Shown piece after piece: positions 27,394 through 35,690 of a DNA stretch of 64,000 nt. Under the pieces are notes generated by a model. The model was not told where the DNA came from. It did no database searches and saw only the letters and a program-made list of their open reading frames with translations. Source of the DNA: Pseudomonas sp. ISL-84. GTDB lineage: Bacteria; Bacillota; Bacilli; Bacillales; Cytobacillaceae. Numbering within the stretch: the stretch's first letter is position 1; each line of letters begins with the position of its first letter. The translations under genes and the position numbers were made by a program. The stretch is taken from the NCBI GenBank assembly GCA_018613035.1, contig JAGGRA010000024.1, forward strand, positions 41,615-105,614. Direction: 5' to 3'.

Positions 27394-28104
27394 TTATAGT
27401 TGACGAAGTTCCTGCTTGATTTCTGTTTTGGACTTTGTCTTTTCATCAATTTCTTTAATAACGCGTGCCGGTGTTCCTGCAACAACTGTATATGGAGCTA
27501 CATCATCAATAACAATTGCGCCTGCAGCAACAACAGCCCCCTTACCTACAGTTACTCCCTCAAGAACAACTGCGTTAGCACCGATAACAACATCGTCTTC
27601 AACGACAACAGGCTTTGCTGAAGGAGGCTCGATCACGCCTGCCAATACTGTCCCTGCTCCAATGTGACAATTTTTCCCAACAGTAGCTCTACCGCCAAGA
27701 ACAACGTTCATATCGATCATTGTGCCTTCGCCGACTACAGCTCCGATATTAATGGATGCACCCATCATAATCACCGCATTATCGCCAATTTCAACCTGAT
27801 CGCGGATAATCGCACCCGGCTCAATGCGCGCTTTAATATTTTTCATATCAAGCAAAGGAATTGCAGAGTTTCTGCGGTCGTTTTCAATCACATACTCTTC
27901 AATTTTTGATTGGCTGGATTCAATTGCCTGGCTAATTTCAGCCCATTCTCCAAATACAACCCCAGTATTTCCGTTTAAAAAAGTTTTAGCAGAAGGCCCG
28001 AAGTCAATCCCTTCTAAATCACCCTTTACATAAACCTTTACAGGTGTTGATTTTGTACTGTTTTGGATAAATGAAATAATTTCGTTAGCATCCATCATTT
28101 TCAT
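27394..28104 (-). CDS. dapH: Tetrahydrodipicolinate N-acetyltransferase
   Basis: A 236-residue left-handed beta-helix acyltransferase that acetylates tetrahydrodipicolinate with acetyl-CoA. An N-terminal mixed domain (1-85) is followed by hexapeptide repeats (about 90-215) with runs such as [22 protein letters not shown] and [12 protein letters not shown], and a C-terminal helix. AGGAGG precedes the ATG. The order ccpC, dapH, dapL matches the B. subtilis ccpC-ykuQ-ykuR stretch except that the flavodoxin genes ykuN-ykuP are absent. Confidence 0.95.
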   Translation of the reverse strand: MKMMDANEIISFIQNSTKSTPVKVYVKGDLEGIDFGPSAKTFLNGNTGVVFGEWAEISQAIESSQSKIEEYVIENDRRNSAIPLLDMKNIKARIEPGAIIRDQVEIGDNAVIMMGASINIGAVVGEGTMIDMNVVLGGRATVGKNCHIGAGTVLAGVIEPPSAKPVVVEDDVVIGANAVVLEGVTVGKGAVVAAGAIVIDDVAPYTVVAGTPARVIKEIDEKTKSKTEIKQELRQL

Positions 28105-28145
28105 ATTAAAAGTCCTCCTCTATGTATAACTTTACAACTAGCATT

Positions 28146-28174
28146 ACTTTAACAAACAAAAGCATTGAAAACAA
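28146..28174 (-). promoter_or_regulatory. SigA-type promoter of dapH
   Basis: TTGTTT (28174-28169) and TAAAGT (28151-28146) with 17-base spacing on the minus strand. Confidence 0.5.
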
Positions 28175-28273
28175 GAAAAATAACATGGAATTTCGGTGTA
28201 ACTACTATAGTAATCCTAACTATGCACTAATTCAGGCACATAGTTTGTACTAGGTACGTGTCAGCCATTTCAA

Positions 28274-29158
28274 TTATTGCCTTTCCTCTTCAATATGCTC
28301 TTTGATTAATTCGACAAATGCCTGCACCTGTTTCAGCTGGAAGGCAGATTCATAGCCTAGCAGCCATGTATCACGCTTGATGGGCATATTATTTTCATCC
28401 AGCAAGGGAATCTTAAAAATATTTTTTTCTGCTCCATTCAAGGTAATAGCCGGAAGGATCGCATAGCCAATTCCATTAAAAGTCATCTGTTTGCATGTCT
28501 CGATTTGATCGACCACAATCGTTCGTTTCGGAGAAGTTTTAAACTGCCTTAACCACCAGTCCTGTATTTCCTGGTAGTAGTTTGAATCACTCTTAAACTG
28601 AATAAAGGGACGGTCCGTTTCAAGAACCTGTTCAGGCCTTGTAATTTCTGTATCTACAAGGTATAGGCTATCCTTGAATAGAGGGATCTTAATTCCCTTC
28701 CAGTCAGGCGTGCCGCGGATGATTCCTATATGCACCTGATCATCATAAAGAGATTTTAAGATTTCACTGCTCCAGCCGGTTATCAGAGAAATTTTCGCTT
28801 GTGGATAGCGACTGACGAATTTCTTAAGTACCTGCGGCAGCCAATTTTGGCCTACGATTGAAGCAACGGCTATTTTCAAGGTTCCATGAACTTCTGAATT
28901 AAGGGCTGTGATTGATTCCCTCACTTTTTCTTCCTTGGTAAGGACTTCATTGACAAATTGTATGACAAGTTCACCGGCTGGAGTAAGGGATAAGCCTTTC
29001 TGGGACCGGATGAAAAGCCTGCTTCCCCATTCTTTTTCAATATTCACGAGCCGCTGGGAAAGAGCCGGCTGGGAAACAAATAATCTTTCAGCCGCTTTTC
29101 TCATATTCATTTCCTGAGCCAATACTGATAAAAGGTGAAACTCAGTAAGTGAAGACAT
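28274..29158 (-). CDS. ccpC: CcpC, LysR-type regulator of the citrate branch
   Basis: A 294-residue LysR-family regulator. The N-terminal winged helix-turn-helix contains MNMRKAAERLFVSQPALSQRL; the C-terminal substrate-binding domain includes TGWSSEILKSLYDDQVHIGIIRG and VDQIETCKQM, stretches I recall from B. subtilis CcpC (YkuM). CcpC represses citB and citZ and responds to citrate. The neighbours (dapH, cbpB) match. AGGGGGA precedes the ATG. A perfect CcpC dyad lies 15 bases upstream of the start, fitting the known autoregulation. Confidence 0.93.
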   Translation of the reverse strand: MSSLTEFHLLSVLAQEMNMRKAAERLFVSQPALSQRLVNIEKEWGSRLFIRSQKGLSLTPAGELVIQFVNEVLTKEEKVRESITALNSEVHGTLKIAVASIVGQNWLPQVLKKFVSRYPQAKISLITGWSSEILKSLYDDQVHIGIIRGTPDWKGIKIPLFKDSLYLVDTEITRPEQVLETDRPFIQFKSDSNYYQEIQDWWLRQFKTSPKRTIVVDQIETCKQMTFNGIGYAILPAITLNGAEKNIFKIPLLDENNMPIKRDTWLLGYESAFQLKQVQAFVELIKEHIEEERQ

Positions 29159-29172
29159 TTCTATCCCCCTTC

Positions 29173-29187
29173 ATAACTTTTTCTTAT
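29173..29187. promoter_or_regulatory. CcpC operator in the ccpC promoter region
   Basis: ATAA-N7-TTAT, an exact match to the CcpC dyad, in the gap between ccpC and the divergent TauE gene. A TATACT lies next to it on the minus strand, so binding would block ccpC transcription. Confidence 0.7.
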
Positions 29188-29267
29188 AGTATATCTTAAT
29201 TTTAATCGAATTTCATTATCAAAAGAACCCGAATAAAATAATATCAGGAACAGGAGGTGGAGGAAAA

Positions 29268-29993
29268 ATGGAGCTTTTCATTTTTACCATAATTGGATTT
29301 ATTGCGACATTTATTGGTACATTGGCAGGCAGCGGAGGATTGATTGGCATGCCCTCATTATTAATGCTGGGTGTACCAATCCATACGGCGATAGCTTCAG
29401 CTAAGTTCTCTAATATTTTCAGCTCATTTTCCAGCTTCCTTGTACTCCTTAAGGAAAAAAAGATCACTTTTGCATCTGCTGCCAAGACTGCTCCCTTTGC
29501 ATGGAGTGGAGGAATTTCAGGAGGGCTGCTGGCAAATACGATTTCAGAAAAAACGATGACACTCATTGCTGTGACATTGCTTTGTTTTGCTCTCATTCTT
29601 ACCATTATAAAAAAACCATCCGAAAAGGCAGGGGCTGAAAATACAAAAGGTACCTACCCTTACCTGTATGGAATCGGCGTCTATGACGGCATGTTCGGCC
29701 CTGGGCAAGGAACATTGCTGATGTTGATGTACTTAAATAGGGGCTTTTCCTACTTAAAAGCTGTGGCCTTTACCCGTTTCCAAACCTTTGTCAGCTGTTC
29801 AGGGTCCATTTTTTCATATGTAGCTGCCGGCAATTTCAATATCTGCATTGCCATTTTCCTTGCCATCGGATCCATCATTGGGGCCCAAACAGCAGTCAGA
29901 TTGGCAAACAAAGTATCTGTTGGAATACTCAAAATGCTTTTGCATACCATTACAATCCTTTTAATCATCCAGCTTTTAATAAAAATCTTCTAA
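29268..29993 (+). CDS. TauE/SafE-family membrane permease
   Basis: A 241-residue membrane protein with about eight hydrophobic segments in two inverted halves, each opening with the family's small-residue signature (GTLAGSGGLIGMPSLLMLG and GMFGPGQGTLLMLMYL). This family exports sulfite, sulfonates or related organic anions; the substrate is unknown. AGGAGGTGGAGG precedes the ATG. It is divergent from ccpC and shares a 110-base control region that carries the CcpC dyad, so joint control is conceivable. It is not part of the B. subtilis cluster I recall. Confidence 0.85.
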   Translation: MELFIFTIIGFIATFIGTLAGSGGLIGMPSLLMLGVPIHTAIASAKFSNIFSSFSSFLVLLKEKKITFASAAKTAPFAWSGGISGGLLANTISEKTMTLIAVTLLCFALILTIIKKPSEKAGAENTKGTYPYLYGIGVYDGMFGPGQGTLLMLMYLNRGFSYLKAVAFTRFQTFVSCSGSIFSYVAAGNFNICIAIFLAIGSIIGAQTAVRLANKVSVGILKMLLHTITILLIIQLLIKIF

Positions 29994-29995
29994 AA

Positions 29996-30025
29996 CAAAA
30001 AGCCCTGCAGCAGCAGAGCTTTTTG
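29996..30025. terminator. Bidirectional terminator
   Basis: AAAAAGC-CTGC and GCAG-GCTTTTT with a 4-base loop, between convergent genes. Confidence 0.8.
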
Positions 30026-30042
30026 AGGCAGAGAAGCATATT

Positions 30043-31542
30043 CTAAGCAGCTGTTTTCTTTTCGTTTTTTGGCAGCGCAATGACCAATATAAAACTAATA
30101 ACAGCAAACAATAAAACAGCATAGTAAACCGAGTGCAGCGAGAATGTCAGCCCATTTTGCAGAACCTCTTTAACTCCCTCATCCATACTATTTCTTGCTT
30201 GTTCATTTAAAAGCACATTCGCAGAATCAAGAGATAATTCAGCATCAATATTTTCACCATTTTTCTGGATAAATGACTTTATCTGGCTATTCAAAATTCC
30301 ACCTAATAATGCTGCTCCAATGGTGTTGCCAAGATTTCTCATAAACATATTGGCGGCAGTGGCTATCCCCCTTTGCTTCCATTCAACCGTGCTTTGAATG
30401 GAGACAATGAAGGCAGTACTGGTTAAGCCCATACCTGCACCGACAAGAAAGCTGCCGGCTGCTGCCCATATCGGCCCTGCTTCAGGAGTAAGCGTAACAA
30501 ATACAATGCTGCCTAAAATAAGAAATACCCCGCCCAATATTGACGTAGTTCTGAAACCAATCTTCAACAGCAGTTTCCCTGCAGCTGCTGCAGCTATGGG
30601 CCAGCCGATTGACATTGTTGTCAGTGTGAAACCAGCCACAATTGGCGACCTTTCCATAACGCCCTGGACGAACGCGGGCAGGAAACTGGATATTCCGATC
30701 AGCATAACACCAGTCGTCAAAGAGGCCAGGTTTGCAATCAGAATCGGCTTTTCTTTCCAAATGTTAAAAGGCATCATCGGTTCAGCCGCTTTTTTCTCCT
30801 GCAGGATAAATAATATAAATGAAATAACACTCACAGAAATCAGGCTGATTGCTTCAATTGAATTCCACGCCCAATTTGTACCTCCTTCTACAAGGACAAA
30901 CATCAGCGAAGATATTGAAACAGTTAAAAGTACAGCCCCAGCATAGTCGATTTGATGCTTCTTTCTTTCAACGTTTTCATGCAGGAAGAGCCATAAGCCT
31001 GCAATAGCCATAATGCCAAGCGGTATGTTAACCCAAAATACATAACGCCAGCTTACATACTCAACAAGAAGGCCTCCGATTGCCGGGCCCATAATGGCTG
31101 AAATTCCCCAGACACTTGATAGATAGCCCTGCACCTGCGCCCTTTCCTCTTTTGTGTAAATATCTCCAACAATTGTAGTAGCAATCGGCATCACCGCACC
31201 TGCACCAAATCCCTGGATCAGGCGGAATATAATAAGCATGGTCATGGACTCGGCGAACCCGCATAAAATAGAGCCAATTAAAAAGATAATAATTCCAAAC
31301 GTCAGAACAGGCTTACGCCCAAATAAGTCAGATAGCTTTCCGTAAATTAAAACAGTAACAGCATTCATTAGCAAGTATGCTGAAAATACCCAGCTGTATA
31401 AAGCAAATCCGCCCAAGTCACCCACAATAGCAGGCATAGCCGTTGATACGATGGTCGCCTCAATTGCACCCATGAACATGGCCAGCATAACTGAAGCAAG
31501 TACAAAAGGTTTTTTCGTTACTTTTTTCTTTCCGTCAGGCAT
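30043..31542 (-). CDS. MFS drug exporter, DHA2 family (14 helices)
   Basis: A 499-residue proton-coupled exporter. Fourteen hydrophobic segments, motif A GKLSDLFGRKPV in the 2-3 loop, and motif C-like GISAIMGPAIGGLL in helix 5 identify the DHA2 multidrug group (LmrB/EmrB-like). Start choice is open: the ATG at 31542 (MPDGKKK) has no ribosome-binding site of its own but follows closely a 7-codon ORF with a strong one; alternatively a TTG at 31566 uses the same site directly. The gene lies between the TauE permease and cbpB. Confidence 0.88.
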   Translation of the reverse strand: MPDGKKKVTKKPFVLASVMLAMFMGAIEATIVSTAMPAIVGDLGGFALYSWVFSAYLLMNAVTVLIYGKLSDLFGRKPVLTFGIIIFLIGSILCGFAESMTMLIIFRLIQGFGAGAVMPIATTIVGDIYTKEERAQVQGYLSSVWGISAIMGPAIGGLLVEYVSWRYVFWVNIPLGIMAIAGLWLFLHENVERKKHQIDYAGAVLLTVSISSLMFVLVEGGTNWAWNSIEAISLISVSVISFILFILQEKKAAEPMMPFNIWKEKPILIANLASLTTGVMLIGISSFLPAFVQGVMERSPIVAGFTLTTMSIGWPIAAAAAGKLLLKIGFRTTSILGGVFLILGSIVFVTLTPEAGPIWAAAGSFLVGAGMGLTSTAFIVSIQSTVEWKQRGIATAANMFMRNLGNTIGAALLGGILNSQIKSFIQKNGENIDAELSLDSANVLLNEQARNSMDEGVKEVLQNGLTFSLHSVYYAVLLFAVISFILVIALPKNEKKTAA

Positions 31543-31546
31543 TTTT

Positions 31547-31570
31547 TTATGTATGACCTGGCCCAAACAT
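31547..31570 (-). CDS. Possible 7-residue leader peptide of the MFS exporter
   Basis: ATG TTT GGG CCA GGT CAT ACA TAA has GGAGG 5 bases upstream; its stop is 4 bases before the ATG of the exporter. Efflux genes are sometimes controlled by such short ORFs. An alternative TTG start of the exporter competes for the same site. Confidence 0.35.
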   Translation of the reverse strand: MFGPGHT

Positions 31571-31664
31571 TTTCCCCTCCAACATGATAAGCAGAACGCC
31601 AAATGAGACTACATGCTGCCTGCAGTTAAAACAAATGCGTTTTCTTATCATTAAAAATAAAGCA

Positions 31665-31685
31665 AGCTCCCTCTATACGGGAGCT
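31665..31685 (-). terminator. Terminator of cbpB
   Basis: AGCTCCC and GGGAGCT with a 7-base loop, 10 bases after the stop. Confidence 0.75.
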
Positions 31686-31694
31686 GAATAATTT

Positions 31695-32141
31695 TTATTT
31701 TTTATTTAATCTTCTGAGATGCTTATTCAACTGATCCAGTACAGTTCTTCGAGTTAGTATCCCCTCAAAATAGCCTTCCTTGTTTTCTACGCACAAAAAA
31801 GGATGATCAACTAAAAGAGCGATAGATTGCTGAATAGAGGCATCAATGTCAAGACGTGGAATCGTACGGTTCATAGACTCTTCCACTCGTTTTTTCTCCA
31901 GCATTTCAAATTCAATCCGCTCGAGGCCAAGAATTGAATCCATGATGATTGGAGTACTGATTAAACCTTGAAGTTTATAATGCGGATCAAGAACTGGAAT
32001 GGCTGTATAGCCGCTTTTTGTCAATACCAAAAGCGCGTGCTCCAGGTTATTTCCTACCTGTACATGTGCTACCCGCTCTGAAGGAATCATGAAATCACTA
32101 ATGTTAAATTCTAAAAATTCCTCGCTATGAAGACTAATCAT
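31695..32141 (-). CDS. cbpB: CBS-pair protein CbpB/DarB (YkuL)
   Basis: A 148-residue protein made of two CBS domains: the first includes ERVAHVQVGNNLEHALLVLTKSGYTAIPVLD, the second RLDIDASIQQSIALLVDHPFLCVENKE. In B. subtilis YkuL (DarB/CbpB) binds c-di-AMP and, when free of it, stimulates the (p)ppGpp synthetase Rel and pyruvate carboxylase, linking potassium to metabolism. Length and sequence pattern match. GGGGAG precedes the ATG. It lies near ccpC as in B. subtilis, with an MFS and a TauE gene inserted between. Confidence 0.92.
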   Translation of the reverse strand: MISLHSEEFLEFNISDFMIPSERVAHVQVGNNLEHALLVLTKSGYTAIPVLDPHYKLQGLISTPIIMDSILGLERIEFEMLEKKRVEESMNRTIPRLDIDASIQQSIALLVDHPFLCVENKEGYFEGILTRRTVLDQLNKHLRRLNKK

Positions 32142-32222
32142 CGCCGAAAACTCCCCAAAAAATAGTTATGAATCCTTTTTATTTTATCACAGTCTCCGGC
32201 AATATGCCCCCTTTTTACATAA

Positions 32223-32366
32223 TCATCCTTTGCTGGTTTGAATGTCCTTAACCTCATAATGGCAATTGGGGCAGCGAAAGATTACATTCTGATTTGACTG
32301 GGCTGTCAGAACTCCATCAATTTCTTTTTCTGCCATACAGCTTGGACACTTAACAGTTGGCATCAT
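32223..32366 (-). CDS. 47-residue zinc-ribbon protein
   Basis: A short gene starting MMPTVKCPSC and containing CPSC (residues 7-10) and CPNC (32-35), the two CxxC knuckles of a zinc ribbon. AAGAGGTGATACG precedes the ATG at 32366. There is no membrane segment. It lies 81 bases upstream of cbpB on the same strand. The function is unknown; such small ribbons often bind nucleic acid or assist larger complexes. Confidence 0.75.
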   Translation of the reverse strand: MMPTVKCPSCMAEKEIDGVLTAQSNQNVIFRCPNCHYEVKDIQTSKG

Positions 32367-32419
32367 CGTATCACCTCTTGGTCATATCCTGTTCTATATC
32401 TCAGCAGGGTATGTATGTT

Positions 32420-32567
32420 TTACTTTTTGCCTTTGTTTTCTTCAAGAATCTTTTTCATGTCTTCAAGTATTTTCCGGATCATGACTACTTCTTTTTTTGT
32501 ATAGATTAAATCAGCAAGCATAAGAAGCACTGTAAAAAAAAGGCAGAATCATAAGCAAACTATACAT
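32420..32567 (-). pseudogene. Small membrane protein gene with a frameshift in an 8-base T run
   Basis: The reading frame starts well: AAGAGGTG, then ATG at 32567 and MYSLLMILPFF, but the run of eight T (32541-32534) shifts it into an early stop. With seven T the frame continues as VLLMLADLIYTKKEVVM and ends KILEENKGKK, giving a plausible 48-residue protein with one membrane helix and a charged helical tail. It may be a broken gene, a sequence error, or a product of transcriptional slippage on the homopolymer. No family recognised. Confidence 0.6.
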
Positions 32568-32645
32568 ATAGCACCTCTTGCCATTTGTTTTAGTTATTAT
32601 ATCATTCCCTAAAATTTTCCGGCAAAGATTTAGTAAAGAGCAAAT

Positions 32646-32673
32646 TAAAAAGGAGCCCCTAAAAAGGCCCCTT
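32646..32673 (-). terminator. Terminator of ykuJ
   Basis: AAGGGGCC and GGCTCCTT (one G-U) with an 8-base loop; TTTTTAATTT tail on minus. Confidence 0.7.
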
Positions 32674-32687
32674 ATGTATGTGGAGAA

Positions 32688-32924
32688 TTATTGAATCAAG
32701 TCGAAAATTTCGATGGTGATCATATCAATGTTGTCAAATTGATATCTTTTTGGCTTCTCTTTATCGTTATATACTTCCAATTCAAATGTTTCATTCTTTG
32801 GATGATAGGTAACCTGGCATTTCCTTTCGCCATTTACCTCAAAAAATCTCTGCATCGGCTCTCCGTTAGTTGATTGCTCCTGCAAGCTTTTTAAGCGTGT
32901 TAATATACCTTGAAGCTGTGACAT
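32688..32924 (-). CDS. ykuJ: YkuJ, conserved small protein
   Basis: A 78-residue soluble protein beginning MSQLQGILTRLKSLQEQ and ending DNIDMITIEIFDLIQ, the pattern of YkuJ, a small Firmicute protein of known structure but unknown function. The ATG at 32924 has GGAGAGAG upstream; the open frame extends 13 codons further without a site. It lies between ykuI and cbpB as in B. subtilis. Confidence 0.9.
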   Translation of the reverse strand: MSQLQGILTRLKSLQEQSTNGEPMQRFFEVNGERKCQVTYHPKNETFELEVYNDKEKPKRYQFDNIDMITIEIFDLIQ

Positions 32925-33028
32925 GCTCTCTCTCCTTTCAAAACAAAACCCATAATCATACATTAAGGTTTCTCTTTTGGCATGTTTCTATCCTTACGAA
33001 TTGAATTCAGAATATTCAACCTTGGCGC

Positions 33029-33057
33029 TTTACATACCAATATTAACAGAATAAAAT
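33029..33057 (+). promoter_or_regulatory. SigA-type promoter of the MBL gene
   Basis: TTTACA and TAAAAT with 17-base spacing; start point near 33064. Confidence 0.6.
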
Positions 33058-33107
33058 AATGTCATGCGTTTGTACAAGCAAAAGCTTTATAAAGGGTGTG
33101 ATTTTTT

Positions 33108-34061
33108 TTGAAAAAACCTGAAAAACTAGCTGAAAACCTTTATTTAATTGATGATCTTGATCTTTCATTGGAAAAACGTACCGGTACATATGTTTTAACC
33201 GAAGAAAAATTAACCTTGATTGAAACGTCTGCTAGCCCCTCAGTTCCCTACATTCTGGAAGGTCTGAAGCAGCTCCAATTCAAACCAGAGGAAGTAGCCT
33301 ATATCATCGTTACTCATATTCATTTGGATCATGCAGGAGGTGCAGGCCTGCTCCTTACCCACTGTCCAAACGCTAAGTTGATTGTTCATCCAAAAGGGGC
33401 CAGGCATTTGTCTGACCCTTCCCGCCTAATTGCCGGCGCGAGGGCTGTTTACGGTGATAAATTTGATGAACTCTTCAATCCGATACTCCCTGTTCCGGAA
33501 GAAAAAATAATGATTAAAGAACATGAAGAAGAGCTTTCCATTGGAGCCGGATGCACCCTGAAATTTTTTAACTCCCCTGGCCATGCCAACCACCATTTCA
33601 GCATTTTCCACACGGCATTAAATGGGATGTTTACCGGGGATACTGCGGGTGTAACCTATCCTCAATTAGCAATGGAAGGCATTGAACTATATTTGCCATC
33701 AACTTCACCAAATCAATTTGATCCTGAAAAAATGCTGAACTCTATTTCAATGTATGAAAAAATGGATTTAGATTATATCTTTTTTGGACATTACGGGATA
33801 AGCCGAGATCCTAAGGAGGTATACAAGCAAATCCGGGAGTGGCTTGAAGTTTTTCTTGCGGCAGGCAAGATAGGGATGGCTGAAGGAAGTTCCTTTGAAC
33901 AGCAAATGAATGCAGCAAGAGACATACTTGCCAGCCAAGTTAAGGAATATCTTGATGAGAAAGGCATACCCAATGACCATTCCGTCTATGAAATCCTTTC
34001 CGTTGACATGGAAGTATGCTCAATGGGGCTAATAGATTATCTTCAAAAGCAAAATGATTGA
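33108..34061 (+). CDS. Metallo-beta-lactamase-fold hydrolase
   Basis: A 317-residue cytosolic hydrolase. The metal-binding motif THIHLDHAGG is near residue 72, with further ligands in SPGHANHH and FTGDTAG and a late histidine in FFGHYG. A helical C-terminal extension (about 240-317) follows the MBL domain. It may act on thioesters or other small esters; the substrate is unknown. The start is TTG with AAAGGGTG upstream. A glutaredoxin gene follows 56 bases later and shares its terminator, so the pair is probably an operon, absent from the B. subtilis cluster as I recall it. Confidence 0.88.
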   Translation: MKKPEKLAENLYLIDDLDLSLEKRTGTYVLTEEKLTLIETSASPSVPYILEGLKQLQFKPEEVAYIIVTHIHLDHAGGAGLLLTHCPNAKLIVHPKGARHLSDPSRLIAGARAVYGDKFDELFNPILPVPEEKIMIKEHEEELSIGAGCTLKFFNSPGHANHHFSIFHTALNGMFTGDTAGVTYPQLAMEGIELYLPSTSPNQFDPEKMLNSISMYEKMDLDYIFFGHYGISRDPKEVYKQIREWLEVFLAAGKIGMAEGSSFEQQMNAARDILASQVKEYLDEKGIPNDHSVYEILSVDMEVCSMGLIDYLQKQND

Positions 34062-34117
34062 TTACTCAAGAAAATTGAATTAAGATGATAATTACTAAAC
34101 CAGGGGAGGATGTTAAG

Positions 34118-34357
34118 TTGGAGGAAATAATCTTGTATACACAGCCGGACTGCCCACCCTGTGAAATAACTAAAATGTTCTTAAAAGAGTATGGATTTTC
34201 TTTCACAATAAAAGATATAAAAAAAGATGCAGCTGCTCACAGAGAGTTGACCAAGCAATATAATTCCTTCTCCACCCCAACTATTGTTATCGGGGACATG
34301 GTCATTACAGGATTTGACCTGGAGAAACTCAAATCAGTTCTGCAAATTAAAGAATAA
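34118..34357 (+). CDS. Glutaredoxin/NrdH-like redox protein
   Basis: A 79-residue thioredoxin-fold protein with the active site CPPC (TQPDCPPCEITK), the cis-proline in FSTPTIVIGD and a C-terminal GFDLEKLKSVL as in glutaredoxin-like NrdH proteins. The start is set at TTG 34118 because GGGGAGGATG precedes it at good spacing; the ATG at 34085 has no site. It probably reduces a partner disulfide, perhaps that of the preceding hydrolase or a reductase elsewhere. Cotranscribed with the MBL gene. Confidence 0.85.
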   Translation: MEEIILYTQPDCPPCEITKMFLKEYGFSFTIKDIKKDAAAHRELTKQYNSFSTPTIVIGDMVITGFDLEKLKSVLQIKE

Positions 34358-34358
34358 A

Positions 34359-34398
34359 AACAGAGCTTAAAAGCATACCATTGCTTTTAAGCTCTGTT
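34359..34398. terminator. Strong bidirectional terminator
   Basis: A 17-bp perfect stem (AACAGAGCTTAAAAGCA and complement) with a 6-base loop. Confidence 0.9.
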
Positions 34399-34401
34399 CT
34401 T

Positions 34402-35112
34402 TTAATTAGAAGCCAGCTGCCCGTTTATTTCCTGATTTTCAAAAAGGGCCATAACTCCCTGCTTATCGTCTGTAAATAGCATGCTTCCTGACCGGAGGAA
34501 TGCATCAAAAGGGTTTAATAGAAAGGTGATTTGGTATGCTGGCTTATTAAACCAAACCGGTTCAGCAGCTGTTTTAAATGAAGTTTGTTCCGATTCTTGC
34601 TGGGATTTCTCTACTTTTTCTAAGATGTTTTCAGGTACTTTATCACCTAAAAATTGGGCAACTTTCATTTTCCCTTTATTTTTTTCAAGCAATACCCCTT
34701 CATAATGGCTTTCATAGCCTACCGGACCTTCTTCGTTTTCCGGAAAATATTCAAATACATAAACCTTTTCTTTCTCTGTTACTATCTTGGTCTCTTCCGA
34801 ATATGTAAAAAACGGAATATAAAAATTGGCGGCATCCGATCCGTAGATCATATATTTCCCATTTTCTGAAACAAGATTTTCTTCCAGGAATTGCTTTTTA
34901 GCTGCTCCCGAAAAATAAGGTGCAAGCAATTCATTAACATCCTCCAGGCTTCGCTCTTCCTCGCTTAATGATACTTGTGCCTGGAATGCATCCTGTAAAA
35001 ATTTGTATACGTCTTCATTGTTTGAAAAGCCGCTCTCGGCGTTTGGATGGGAAGGCATCACTGCGAATATGGCTGCAAGAGTAAATAAAAATCCTAATAA
35101 GTGCTTGTACAT
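34402..35112 (-). CDS. Secreted DUF3993-like protein
   Basis: A 236-residue protein with a cleavable signal peptide (about residues 1-25, MYKHLLGFLFTLAAIFAV, cleavage near NAES). No lipobox cysteine. The mature part is acidic and soluble; the pattern is that of the Bacillus DUF3993 family, as I recall it, without known function. AAAGGGAGAG precedes the ATG. It is convergent with the glutaredoxin gene and shares its terminator. Confidence 0.75.
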   Translation of the reverse strand: MYKHLLGFLFTLAAIFAVMPSHPNAESGFSNNEDVYKFLQDAFQAQVSLSEEERSLEDVNELLAPYFSGAAKKQFLEENLVSENGKYMIYGSDAANFYIPFFTYSEETKIVTEKEKVYVFEYFPENEEGPVGYESHYEGVLLEKNKGKMKVAQFLGDKVPENILEKVEKSQQESEQTSFKTAAEPVWFNKPAYQITFLLNPFDAFLRSGSMLFTDDKQGVMALFENQEINGQLASN

Positions 35113-35328
35113 TCCACTCTCCCTTTCTTTTATCGGTTCCTATTTGTTTATCCTCAATTTTACCAGCAAATGAATGACCTACCTGCTACTTTCGTTCCCG
35201 AAATTCCCTTATGTTTTGACAGGAACATTCTTTTCTTGCTTTAAATTTACCCGTATTGACAAAGAATTAACGTTTTAGGCGACAAAGTGAATTATAAACA
35301 CCATGTAAATGTTACCAATTCATTTCAC

Positions 35329-35356
35329 AAAAAAAGACCCTCTATTGGGTCTTTTA
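35329..35356 (-). terminator. Terminator of the two-helix membrane protein gene
   Basis: AAAAGACCC and GGGTCTTTT with a 6-base loop; seven T on the minus strand; it overlaps the gene end. Confidence 0.85.
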
Positions 35357-35593
35357 CCAATTCCATGTTAGTGAAAAATAAATAACCATTGGAATAAGGA
35401 TCAAAAAGAAAATAACATAAGTCAGCATGACAGGGTTTCGCAGATATGCATGTTTCTGCACCTTATCTGGAAGTTCCGTATCGATATCTCCTCTGACGGC
35501 TTTTCGTTCTTTTGCAACGAACAAGGTGTAAACCAGGGAATAGACTAATATCCCCATACAGATGAATACTATGATCAACATGTACATACTCAT
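35354..35593 (-). CDS. Two-helix membrane protein of unknown function
   Basis: A 79-residue protein with hydrophobic segments at about residues 3-26 and 55-76, joined by a charged cytosolic loop (AKERKAVRGDIDTELPDKVQK). GGAGAG lies upstream of the ATG. The terminator overlaps its last codons. It lies between ykuI and the DUF3993-like gene. I do not recognise a family. Confidence 0.7.
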   Translation of the reverse strand: MSMYMLIIVFICMGILVYSLVYTLFVAKERKAVRGDIDTELPDKVQKHAYLRNPVMLTYVIFFLILIPMVIYFSLTWNW

Positions 35594-35690
35594 TTTTAAT
35601 CTCTCCTCAAGGAAAGGTTCTACACTTACAATTCCTCAATAAGAGCCTGTTTATACTTGTTTATTTATCATCCTGCACACTTTATATTCC

